NCBI GenBank assembly: GCA_016706055.1
Contig: JADJKL010000003.1
Span: 62,001-126,000, forward strand
Source of the DNA: Chitinophagaceae bacterium
GTDB lineage: Bacteria > Bacteroidota > Bacteroidia > Chitinophagales > Chitinophagaceae
Direction of reading: 5' to 3'
Length of the DNA stretch: 64,000 bases
The position numbers and the translations under genes were made by a program. Of the stretch, positions 32,019 to 40,261 are shown piece after piece (the stretch's first letter is position 1; each line of letters opens with the position of its first letter). The notes below the pieces were generated by a model. The model was not told the origin of the DNA. It saw only the letters and a list, made by a program, of their open reading frames with translations, and made no database searches.

Positions 32019-34590
32019 ATGAAGAAATTGCTCTTACTCCCAATCCTGTTCTTTGTTACCATTTTATCATTTGCGCAGGATCTTTCTTATTATTTGCCTA
32101 ACGATGTTACTTATAACAAAGCTGTTCCTACGCCAAAGGATATCATTTATCATGAAGTAGGTGAATGGCATGTTACACATGACAGACTGGTAAATTATAT
32201 GAAAGCTGTTGCGGCGGCGGCACCTGAAAGAATTAAGTTTGAAACGATGGGTTTTTCTTATGAAGATCGTCCACAGGTACTTTTGATTATTACTTCTCCA
32301 AAAAATCATGCAAGGCTTGAAGAAATAAGACAGCAGCATATAAAATTGACTGATCCGTCCCAATCAGCTTCTGTTAATACTGAGAATATGCCCATCGTAG
32401 TTTATATGGGCCATTCTATACATGGCAATGAATCCAGTGGTGCGAATGCATCATTAGTGGGAGCTTATTATCTGGCAGCAGCACAAGGCAAACAAATTGA
32501 TGAACTGCTGGATAATGTTGTTATACTTTTTGATCCTTCTTTTAACCCGGATGGATTACAACGTTTTTCTACATGGGCAAATCAACATAAGAGTAAGAAC
32601 CTGGTGAGTGATCCAAATTCAAGAGAATTTAATGAAGTGTGGCCAGGTGGAAGATTTAATCATTACTGGTTTGATCTAAACCGTGATTGGTTGCCAGCAG
32701 TACACAGAGAAAGTCAGAATAGATTGACATGGTTTCATAAATGGAAGCCGAATATTCTTACAGACCATCATGAGCAGGGTAGCAGCTCTACTTTCTTTTT
32801 TCAACCTGGTGTACCTTCAAGAGTAAATCCGTTGACACCTGAAAAAACCAGGAGTTAACAACCAAACTTGGAAAATTTCATGCTCAGTTTCTCGATAAGA
32901 TTGGCACATTATATTTTACCAAAGAAAGCTATGATGATTTTTACTATGGAAAAGGTTCAACTTATCCAGATGTAAATGGAGCCATTGGTATTTTGTTTGA
33001 ACAAGCTTCTTCCAGAGGGCATTTACAACAAACAGATAATGGATTGCTAAGTTTTCCTGCAACAATAAAAAATCAGTTCATGACTGAGCTTTCAACATTA
33101 GAGGGAGCAAAAGTTTTACGCAAAGAGTTTTTAGATTGGCAACGGGAATTTTATCAATCCGCAATGAAAGAAGCAGCTACATCATCTGTAAAAGGCTATG
33201 TATATGGCGGAAAAGATGATAAAACGAAAAGCCATATTTACAGAAATGTTATTACGGCATCAGATTGAGGTATATGATCTTACAAAAAATATTACGGTTG
33301 ATGGAACCAAATTTTCTCCAGAAAATACTTATGTAGTCCCCGTTAATCAACCACAGGAAAGATTAATAAAAGGAATCTTTAATAAAACACTAGAATACAA
33401 AGACAGTTTGTTTTATGATATAACAGCTTGGACCATGCCTCTTGCATTTGGTTTGCCTTATGCAGAATTAAATGCTGTAGATATGGGTGGCGTCCTATTA
33501 AATAATAAAATAAGCAAAGCAGTTTTTCCGGTTGGAAATGCACCAGTGAAAAGTGAATATGCTTACTTATTTGACTGGAGTGATTTTAATGCACCCAAAG
33601 CTTTGTATGCATTGCAAAAAGCAGGTATATTATTGAAAGTTGCCAATACAAAATTCACTATTCCGGTGGAAATAGTAATAGCAGTTTTGATTATGGAACA
33701 ATTATGATTCCTGTAAAATTACAAACCAAAATAGCGAAGAGTTATATGCCTTGCTTAAAAAAATAGCTGAAGAAAATAGCATATCAGTTGTTGGTGTTTA
33801 TACTGGTAATGCGATTAGCGGAAGTGATTTAGGAAGTAGAAATTTTCTGTGGTAGAGATGCCCAAAATTGCAATGATTGTAGGCACTGGCACAAATGCTA
33901 CTTGATGCAGGTGAAGTTTGGCATTTGTTAGATCAGCGATTTAATATTCCTGCTACACATCTTGAGCAAGCTACATTCAACAGAGCAAATTTAAATAGAT
34001 ACAATACCATAATAATGGTAGGCGGACGATACAATGAGATAAATAAAGATAAATTAAAAGAATGGGTGCAAGGCGGCGGAACATTGATTTTAACCGAAGA
34101 AGCAATGCAATGGGCTGCACAGGCAGGTATCAGTCAGGTAGGATTTAAGAGAACGAAATCTGCTATTGATAGTACTGGCAAAGTTAGTTATGCCGATTTG
34201 GATCAGGTAACTGGTGCACAAAGAATGAACGGAGCCATTTTTAGTGCTGATGTTGATCTTACTCATCCGCTGGCTTATGGGTATCATCAAAAAACGGTTA
34301 GTTTATTTAAAGCCAATTCTGTTTTTATGGAAAAAGGAAAAAATCCATATGCTGTTCCGTTTGTTTACGGTTCAAAGCCATTACAAAGCGGTTGGTTAAG
34401 TCAGCAGAATTATGCTACATTAAAAAATTCTGCAGCAGTTATCGTTAATACAGTTGGTAGTGGACGAGTAATCAATATTGCCGACAACCCAAATTTCCGG
34501 GCATTTTGGCTGGGCGGAACTAAATTGTTTATGAATGCCGTTTTCTTTGGAAGAACGATTGATGCGGCAAGCGGAAGAAGCGAAGAATAA
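32019..34590 (+). pseudogene. M14 family zinc carboxypeptidase, exported, broken by about six frameshifts
   Basis: The signal peptide (MKKLLLLPILFFVTILSFAQ) and M14 zinc motif (GHSIHGNESSGAN, later DLNRDWLPAVHRES, ILTDHHEQG) are intact. The frame then changes near 32843-32848 (A run), 33241-33246, 33663-33668, 33728-33731 (A run), 33843-33846 (T run) and 33899-33903. After correction the text reads on continuously: PEKNQELTTKLGKFHA, SFDYGTIMIPVKLQTK, NSEELYALLKKIAEEN, VVEMPKIAMIVGTGTN, DAGEVWHLLDQRF, to the stop at 34590. Expected size is about 860 residues. The breaks cluster in the last two thirds. Decay is possible, but the style matches errors elsewhere in the window. Confidence 0.8.
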
Positions 34591-34607
34591 TCATATTTTC
34601 TAAATTT

Positions 34608-34644
34608 AAAGAGGCTGTATCAAAATTGTGATACAGCCTCTTTT
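34608..34644. terminator. Bidirectional terminator
   Basis: A perfect stem of about 15 pairs: AAAGAGGCTGTATCA with TGATACAGCCTCTTT, loop AAATTG or similar, T-rich on both exits. It sits between convergent genes. Confidence 0.92.
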
Positions 34645-34668
34645 GTTTTCACAGACACTATTCAACGA

Positions 34669-35127
34669 TTACTGCTTTTTATTTGTTTTATATCTCATGT
34701 CCGGAGTTCCGTCTTTTTTCAAGTTCTTATTGCTGCTAAATCGCTTGTCAGGAGTCCCGTCTTTTTTTAAAGGGCTTGTTACATTTGTAGCAATTTCTTT
34801 TGTCTTTCCTGTAGTTGTCTTTGTTTTTGTAGTAGTAGTTGCTGGTTTTATTTTTGTTTTATCAGCTTCCATTTTAGTTTTACCATCATTTACAAACACT
34901 TTTGTCTTTCCCTGCGCATTCTTGGTTTTTGTTTCATTTCCTTTTTGTTTGATTTTAGAATCAACAGTTTTCGTTTTGGCCAAGTCAGGCTTTACTTTTG
35001 TTTTTCCGTCTTCTGATTTTGTTTTAGCCAAGTTTATTTTTGTTTTTGTCTTAGCGTCAGACATCTGAGCATTTGTAATACTTGCCAGAGACAGCATTGC
35101 CGCAAAAACGATAATAATTTTTTTCAT
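34669..35127 (-). CDS. Exported low-complexity Lys/Thr repeat protein
   Basis: 152 residues. Signal peptide (MKKIIIVFAAMLSLASITNAQ), then a strongly basic region built on KTK units (DAKTKTKINLAKTKSEDGK, VDSKIKQKGNETKTKN and so on, about residues 22-115), and two copies of LKKDGTPDxR at about 120 and 137. No known domain. The composition suggests an unfolded, very basic periplasmic or surface protein. It is transcribed divergently from ssb across a large inverted repeat. Confidence 0.7.
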   Translation of the reverse strand: MKKIIIVFAAMLSLASITNAQMSDAKTKTKINLAKTKSEDGKTKVKPDLAKTKTVDSKIKQKGNETKTKNAQGKTKVFVNDGKTKMEADKTKIKPATTTTKTKTTTGKTKEIATNVTSPLKKDGTPDKRFSSNKNLKKDGTPDMRYKTNKKQ

Positions 35128-35162
35128 TTTTTTTGATTTAGAGTTTTTAAATTTTGTGTAAA

Positions 35163-35244
35163 CAAAGGTTGCATGGTTAAAAACCGAAAATCAAAAATGA
35201 ATAGTCTGTTAACCGGTTCTTAACCATCATTAGTAAAACCTTTG
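35163..35244. promoter_or_regulatory. Divergent promoter region with a 14-base inverted repeat
   Basis: Outer CAAAGGTT (35165-35172) and AACCTTTG (35236-35243) are mirror-image near-consensus -7 elements (AACCTTTG). Inside them ATGGTTAAAAACCG (35173-35186) faces CGGTTCTTAACCAT (35214-35227), matching at 13 of 14 positions. It lies between the divergent Lys/Thr repeat gene and ssb, and looks like a shared operator. Confidence 0.5.
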
Positions 35245-35389
35245 CAGTTAGTCTTGGAGGAGGCTTATTGGGTTTATTCACAATTCTGGCCTTTTTTTCA
35301 ACGCCAATGTCAGATATTGAAAAGCATAATAAATTATTCTTAACTTGCCCGTCCAAAATAATAATTACGTCACTTTAAAATTGAGCACT

Positions 35390-35827
35390 ATGATTAAAAT
35401 GCAAGTTATCGGACATCTCGGCAAAGACTGTGTAGTAAACACAGTAAATGGTAAAAATGTAATCAACTTCACCGTTGCCCATTCCGAAAAGTACAAAGAC
35501 AGTCAGGGAGTTTTACAGGAAAAAACAATTTGGGTAGACTGTGCCTACTGGACAGACAGAACCGCCGTAGCACCTTACCTTCAAAAAGGTACACAGGTGT
35601 ATGTAGAAGGCCAACCGGAAGCAAGATCATTCCAACGGAATGATGGCACACCTGGTTCTTCTCTTTCATTAAGAGTAAGAGAAGTACAATTGCTGGGTAG
35701 CAAAAATGACAGAAATACCGGAGGCGGTAGTTCTTATCAGCAAAATTCTTCCGCTTCTTCTTCATCAGGTAGCAGCACTCCTGCACCCAATGAAATAACG
35801 GAACCGGTAGATGATCTGCCATTCTAA
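35390..35827 (+). CDS. ssb: Single-stranded DNA-binding protein
   Basis: 145 residues from the ATG at 35390 (MIKMQVIGHLGKDC); a longer frame from 35345 adds codons unlike SSB. An OB-fold occupies about residues 1-105 (VINFTVAHSEKYKD, WVDCAYWTDRTAVAPYLQKG, VYVEGQPEARSF, LSLRVREVQLLG), then a Ser-rich tail and the acidic tip DDLPF, which binds partner proteins of replication and repair. It has its own terminator. Confidence 0.95.
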   Translation: MIKMQVIGHLGKDCVVNTVNGKNVINFTVAHSEKYKDSQGVLQEKTIWVDCAYWTDRTAVAPYLQKGTQVYVEGQPEARSFQRNDGTPGSSLSLRVREVQLLGSKNDRNTGGGSSYQQNSSASSSSGSSTPAPNEITEPVDDLPF

Positions 35828-35849
35828 AAAATCTTAAACGATTAAATAG

Positions 35850-35877
35850 TGCCTTGGTTTTACCAGGGCATTTTTTT
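35850..35877 (+). terminator. ssb terminator
   Basis: TGCCTTGGT pairs with ACCAGGGCA (one mismatch), followed by seven T, 22 bases after ssb. Confidence 0.85.
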
Positions 35878-35883
35878 ATTGGC

Positions 35884-35975
35884 CACGAATGACACGAATG
35901 CCCACGAATAAATGAATACAGGATCACAGACCTGCCTGACGGTAGGCAGGTTTATTCTGCTGCGCAGAATGTGGT
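35884..35975. repeat. REP-like intergenic repeats
   Basis: The triplicate CACGAATGACACGAATG/CCCACGAATAA is followed by two palindromes: CCTGCCT...AGGCAGG (35931-35950) and TTCTGC...GCAGAA (35955-35969). There is no coding potential. It looks like short repetitive extragenic DNA between ssb and the Ldh-type gene. Confidence 0.5.
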
Positions 35976-36025
35976 ATAGATTTATGCGGTTGTTATATTG
36001 AAAGGCTTTTTTTGTTTCTTTGCTT

Positions 36026-37108
36026 ATGCCAGAACAATTATTCTCCTACCAGCAATTAGCTGAGTTTACAAAAACGATTTTCCTGAAAATTGGTTGCAGT
36101 ACTGAACATGCAAACACGGCAACAAAAGCATTATTATCTGCTGATCTGCGAGGTGTTGATTCTCACGGTGTGGCAAGGCTTAGTGGTTATGTAAGATTAT
36201 GGGAAGCCAGACGGGTAAATGCAACTCCTGTTATTAAAGTAATACATGAAACACCTTCTACTGCAGTTGTAGATGGCGACAGCGGATTAGGATTAGTCGT
36301 AGCACCATTTGCCATGCAAATTGCTATTGAAAAAGCTAAGCAGGTTGGCACTGGTTGGGTAAGTGTACAAAACAGCAATCACTTCGGCATTGCAGCACAT
36401 CATGCAATGATGGCATTGGAAAATGATATGATTGGCATTGCCATGACGAATGCCAGCTCGTTGGTAGCACCCACTTTTTCAATTGATAAAATGCTTGGCA
36501 CTAATCCGATTTGTGTAGCCGCACCTGCTGGCACGGAACCTGCTTTTGTTGCAGATCTGGCAACAACAACAGCTGCCAATGGTAAGTTGGAAATATTACA
36601 GCGGAAAAATATGCAAACACCAACAGGCTGGGTACAGGATAAGGACGGAAATGCTTCAAACGATCCTCATGCATTAAAAACCGGTGGTGCATTATTACCG
36701 TTGGGTGGTGATAAAGATCATGGCTCTCATAAGGGATATGCATTAGGAGCTGTGGTTGATATTTTTTCAGCATTATTAAGCGGTGCTAATTATGCACCTT
36801 GGGTGCCGCCGTTTCCGGCATATGTACCAATGCCTGCACAACAACCGGGCAAAGGAATCGGTCATTTTTTAGGGGCCATGCGAATCGATGCTTTTCGACC
36901 TGCTGATGAGTTTAAAAAAAGTATGGATCATTGGATACAAGGATTTAGAAATGCAAAGACAGTTGCCGGAGAAGAAAAAGTGCTGGTGCCGGGTGACCCG
37001 GAAAGAGAGTTTGAAAGAGAAAGAATGAAAGATGGAATTCCATTGTTGAAACAAGTAGTTGATGACTTGCAATCGTTATCGGAAAAATTTCAGATCGCTT
37101 CTTTATGA
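36026..37108 (+). CDS. Ldh family NAD(P)-dependent oxidoreductase (malate/lactate/ureidoglycolate type)
   Basis: About 360 residues from the ATG at 36026 (MPEQLFSYQQL). It has family landmarks: ALLSADLRGVDSHGVARLSGY, VSVQNSNHFGIAAHHAMMAL, MTNASSLVAPTFSIDKMLGTNPI, DKDHGSHKGYALGAVVDIFSALLSG. This fold is distinct from classical malate and lactate dehydrogenases and reduces 2-oxoacids with NAD(P)H; the exact substrate cannot be assigned. It stands alone upstream of lysC, which begins 85 bases later. Confidence 0.88.
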   Translation: MPEQLFSYQQLAEFTKTIFLKIGCSTEHANTATKALLSADLRGVDSHGVARLSGYVRLWEARRVNATPVIKVIHETPSTAVVDGDSGLGLVVAPFAMQIAIEKAKQVGTGWVSVQNSNHFGIAAHHAMMALENDMIGIAMTNASSLVAPTFSIDKMLGTNPICVAAPAGTEPAFVADLATTTAANGKLEILQRKNMQTPTGWVQDKDGNASNDPHALKTGGALLPLGGDKDHGSHKGYALGAVVDIFSALLSGANYAPWVPPFPAYVPMPAQQPGKGIGHFLGAMRIDAFRPADEFKKSMDHWIQGFRNAKTVAGEEKVLVPGDPEREFERERMKDGIPLLKQVVDDLQSLSEKFQIASL

Positions 37109-37193
37109 GAAGAAAATCTTCAATTCTGAAGCTTATCTTTGCCGCCTTGCTTGCCGATTAATAATCCACTAAAATATTGGAGGGGGGAACAAA

Positions 37194-38516
37194 ATGAAAA
37201 TAATGAAGTTTGGCGGCACCAGTGTGGGTAAGCCGGAACGTATGCAGCAGATTGTATCGTTGGTATCTAAAGAAACAGAACCAGTAATAGTAGTATTGTC
37301 AGCTTTGTCTGGCACTACAAATGCGTTAGTAGAAATTGGCAATCATATTGCGAATGGTGACAGAGGTACAGCAAAACAAACTATTGATAAACTAGAAAAA
37401 CATTATCAGGATTTTATAAATGAATTGGTTAAGCAACCGGCTACTTCTGAAAAAGCAAAAGCAATTGTTGCCGAGCATTTCGAGTTTTTAAATATTATTC
37501 TTAAGATTTCTTTCAGCGAAGCATTAAGCAAAGATATTTTGGCACAAGGCGAATTGCTGTCTACCAAAATATTTTCTGTTTATCTAGAAGAACTAGGGAT
37601 TAATCATTTGTTTTTGCCAGCCTTGGAATTTATGACGATTGATCATTATGATGAGCCACAGATTGGCAGCATCAAAGTCAAACTTTCGCAGATATTAAAT
37701 CAGCACAAGGACAAAAAATTATTTGTTACACAAGGATATATCTGTCGTAACCCAAGAGGTGAAGTAGATAACCTGAAAAGAGGTGGGAGTGATTACACTG
37801 CTTCGTTGATAGGAGCAGCTATTAATGCTTCTGTATGTGAAATATGGACAGACATTGATGGAATGCATAATAACGACCCAAGAATTGTAAAGAATACAGT
37901 TCCTGTGGAGCAGATGAGTTTTGACGAAGCGGCAGAGCTGGCTTATTTCGGAGCAAAGATTTTACATCCTGCATCCATCTGGCCGGCGCAACAGTATAAC
38001 ATTCCGGTTAAGCTGTTGAACACTATGCAACCTGAAGCCAAAGGAACAACTATTGCCGAAAAAGCTGCCGGAGTAGGAGTAAAAGCAGTTGCAGCCAAGG
38101 ATAATATTATTGCCATTCGGATTAAGAGCAGTAGAATGTTACTAGCTTATGGTTTTCTTAGAAAGATTTTTGAAGTGTTTGAAAAGTACAGAACACCGAT
38201 TGATATGGTAACAACTTCTGAGGTTGCTGTTTCAATCACAATTGATACCGACCATAATCTGAAGGAGATAATAAAAGAACTTGAGGCGTTTGGTACAGTC
38301 GAGATAGATAAAAATCAAACAATCATTTCTGTTGTGGGTAATGAAATTTCACAAACGGAGTTAATGGTGAAAAAGCTTTTCGGTTCTATTTTAAATATTC
38401 CTATCCGGATGGTTTCTTATGGAGGAAGTCCGCATAATATTTCATTGCTGGTACCTGCAGAATATAAAAACCAGATTCTTCAACAATTGAATAAGGGAAT
38501 GTTTGGGTTGGAATAG
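37194..38516 (+). CDS. lysC: Aspartate kinase, monofunctional
   Basis: 440 residues: kinase domain start KFGGTSVGKPERMQQI, LSALSGTTNALVEIGNHI, KRGGSDYTASLIGAAI, EIWTDIDGMHNNDPR, then two ACT domains (about 300-440, SSRMLLAYGFLRKIFEVF and SVVGNEISQTELMVKK). It makes aspartyl phosphate, the first step to Lys, Met and Thr. Unlike most genes here it has a strong Shine-Dalgarno sequence (GGAGGGG from 37179, ATG at 37194), and TATCTTTG at 37134-37141 may be its -7 element. Confidence 0.95.
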   Translation: MKIMKFGGTSVGKPERMQQIVSLVSKETEPVIVVLSALSGTTNALVEIGNHIANGDRGTAKQTIDKLEKHYQDFINELVKQPATSEKAKAIVAEHFEFLNIILKISFSEALSKDILAQGELLSTKIFSVYLEELGINHLFLPALEFMTIDHYDEPQIGSIKVKLSQILNQHKDKKLFVTQGYICRNPRGEVDNLKRGGSDYTASLIGAAINASVCEIWTDIDGMHNNDPRIVKNTVPVEQMSFDEAAELAYFGAKILHPASIWPAQQYNIPVKLLNTMQPEAKGTTIAEKAAGVGVKAVAAKDNIIAIRIKSSRMLLAYGFLRKIFEVFEKYRTPIDMVTTSEVAVSITIDTDHNLKEIIKELEAFGTVEIDKNQTIISVVGNEISQTELMVKKLFGSILNIPIRMVSYGGSPHNISLLVPAEYKNQILQQLNKGMFGLE

Positions 38517-38554
38517 TTGGAAAGCATTTCCCTGTTTGGCTAATAATATGTTAA

Positions 38555-38570
38555 TGTGATTTTTATCACA
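38555..38570. promoter_or_regulatory. CRP/FNR-type palindrome
   Basis: TGTGATTTTTATCACA is an exact TGTGA-N6-TCACA dyad, the form bound by many CRP/FNR family regulators. It lies 45 bases before the first gene of the thioredoxin/ApbE operon. No regulator gene of this family is in the window, so binding is inference. Confidence 0.5.
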
Positions 38571-38615
38571 CTAATCGGCTTTTTAGTACGTTAGTTTCAC
38601 ATTAAATATATTATT

Positions 38616-39059
38616 ATGCGTTTCTTCTCAGTCGTTTTCGCATACGTTTTTCTGTCAATGAATATTGCTGGTTGGGAAAATGATTTCGAACAAGCTCAAA
38701 AGAAAGCTGTAACAGAACATAAATTTATTCTCCTCAATTTTTCGGGTTCAGATTGGTGCGGTCCTTGCATCAGACTTACAAAAGATGTTTTTGAATCGGC
38801 ATCGTTTGCAACGTTTTCCAGCGAAAATCTTGTTTTGGTAAATGCTGATTTCCCTCGCCTTAAAAAGAATCAACTATCCAAAGAGCAGCAAAAAAAGAAT
38901 GATAAGCTTGCAGATAAATACAATTCGCAAGGTGTATTCCCTCTCACTTTACTTTTAAATGAAAAAGGCAAAATAATTAAGTCGTGGGAAGGCAATCCTG
39001 GGCTTTCAACAGAACAGTTTATAAGTCAAATAAAGTCCACAATTGGTATTGGAAACTGA
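38616..39059 (+). CDS. Exported thioredoxin-fold protein with WCGPC
   Basis: 147 residues. N-terminal signal (MRFFSVVFAYVFLSMNIAGW), then a thioredoxin fold with the active site SGSDWCGPCIRL at about residues 44-55 and the cis-Pro region GVFPLTLLLNEKGKI. It resembles the DUF255/DsbD-gamma type found in Bacteroidota redox operons. Its stop lies 17 bases before the apbE start, and the four genes 38616-41463 appear to be one operon. It may keep partner cysteines reduced, perhaps those of the DUF4266 lipoprotein. Confidence 0.85.
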   Translation: MRFFSVVFAYVFLSMNIAGWENDFEQAQKKAVTEHKFILLNFSGSDWCGPCIRLTKDVFESASFATFSSENLVLVNADFPRLKKNQLSKEQQKKNDKLADKYNSQGVFPLTLLLNEKGKIIKSWEGNPGLSTEQFISQIKSTIGIGN

Positions 39060-39075
39060 AATTTGTTTAACAATA

Positions 39076-39999
39076 ATGACGGCTTATCGCAAAGTGATAA
39101 AGTTGATGGGAAACCGCTTTGAGATTACAGTTGTCTCCGAAGATGAAGCGGATGCCTATGAAAAAATTGATAAGGCGATTGCTGAAATTAGCCGTATTGA
39201 AAAGCTATTGACAACTTTCAGCGAGGATAGCCAGACAAATCTTATCAACAGGAATGCTGGCATTAAGCCTGTAAAAGTGGACAAGGAAATGTTTGATATT
39301 ATTAATCGGTCAATTCGAATATCTGAAATAACGCAAGGTGCTTTTGATATTTCTTATGGATCAATTGATAAAAGGCTTTGGAACTTTGATAAGAATATGA
39401 CTGAATTACCTGATCCGGTTACTGCAAAAAAATCTGTTCACTTAATCAATTACAGAAATATTCTCCTGAATGAAAAGAAATGTACTATTTATCTGAAAGA
39501 GAAAGGGATGCGGATTGGCTTCGGTGGAATAGGAAAAGGATATGCCGCAGAAAGAGCTAAAATAATTTTGCAACAGACTGGAGTCGAAAGTGGTATTGTA
39601 AATGCTTCGGGTGATTTATGTGCTTGGGGCTTACAACCTGATGGAAAAGAATGGACGATTGGCATTGCCGATCCCAATGCGGCAAGAACTTCATTTTCCT
39701 ATTTATCAGTTTCGAATGCTGCTATCGCAACATCAGGTAACTATGAAAAGTTTATAACTATAAATGGCGAACGATATTCGCATACGATTGATCCGAAAAC
39801 CGGTTTGCCGGTAACAGGTATAAAAAGTGTAACTATTATTAGCCCTAATGCTGAAATTGCTGATGCTATGGCTACGCCAGTAATGATTATGGGAATTAAA
39901 GTGGGATTGGATTTGGTAAATCAGTTAAAGGGAATTGAATGTATTATAGTTGATGACAATGATAAAATCTACACATCTAAAAACATAAATCTTCATTGA
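39076..39999 (+). CDS. apbE: FAD:protein FMN transferase (ApbE family)
   Basis: About 307 residues from ATG 39076 (MTAYRKVIKLMGNRFEITVV). Family motifs: GNRFEITV, AFDISYGSIDKRLWNFD, IGFGGIGKGYAAERAK, VNASGDLCAWG, YSHTIDPKTGLPV and DAMATPVMIMG (metal-binding Asp). ApbE transfers FMN from FAD onto Ser/Thr of exported redox proteins. No clear signal peptide or lipobox is seen, which is unusual for a periplasmic enzyme. The stop overlaps the DUF4266 start by one base, indicating coupled translation; the downstream partners are candidate substrates. Confidence 0.92.
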   Translation: MTAYRKVIKLMGNRFEITVVSEDEADAYEKIDKAIAEISRIEKLLTTFSEDSQTNLINRNAGIKPVKVDKEMFDIINRSIRISEITQGAFDISYGSIDKRLWNFDKNMTELPDPVTAKKSVHLINYRNILLNEKKCTIYLKEKGMRIGFGGIGKGYAAERAKIILQQTGVESGIVNASGDLCAWGLQPDGKEWTIGIADPNAARTSFSYLSVSNAAIATSGNYEKFITINGERYSHTIDPKTGLPVTGIKSVTIISPNAEIADAMATPVMIMGIKVGLDLVNQLKGIECIIVDDNDKIYTSKNINLH

Positions 40000-40238
40000 T
40001 GAAATTAGTAAAACCCAAACCAAAAATAAACAGCCTGGCAATTGTTGCAGTCAGCGTTGTTGCCACACTTTCTTCCTGTACAACAGTAAAGGAATATCAA
40101 AAAAATAAATTGAATGATGGTGAGATGACACTAAGCTCCCGCAAGATTCAGAAGACAGAATCCAGTTTTCAATCTTATAGAGAAGGTGCCTCCGGTGCTA
40201 ATGGTGGTAAAACCGGCGGAGGCTGCGGTTGTAATTAA
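39999..40238 (+). CDS. DUF4266 lipoprotein with Gly/Cys tail
   Basis: 79 residues. Lipoprotein signal ending VVATLSSCTT, a short charged middle, and the family's hallmark end SYREGASGANGGKTGGGCGCN. EGASGAN resembles the D-G-x-S/T-G-A-T pattern that ApbE flavinylates, and the two end cysteines could be redox-active; both are inference. Translation appears coupled to apbE (one-base overlap). Confidence 0.85.
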   Translation: MKLVKPKPKINSLAIVAVSVVATLSSCTTVKEYQKNKLNDGEMTLSSRKIQKTESSFQSYREGASGANGGKTGGGCGCN

Positions 40239-40261
40239 TTCTTCACATTCAATTTTAGACA

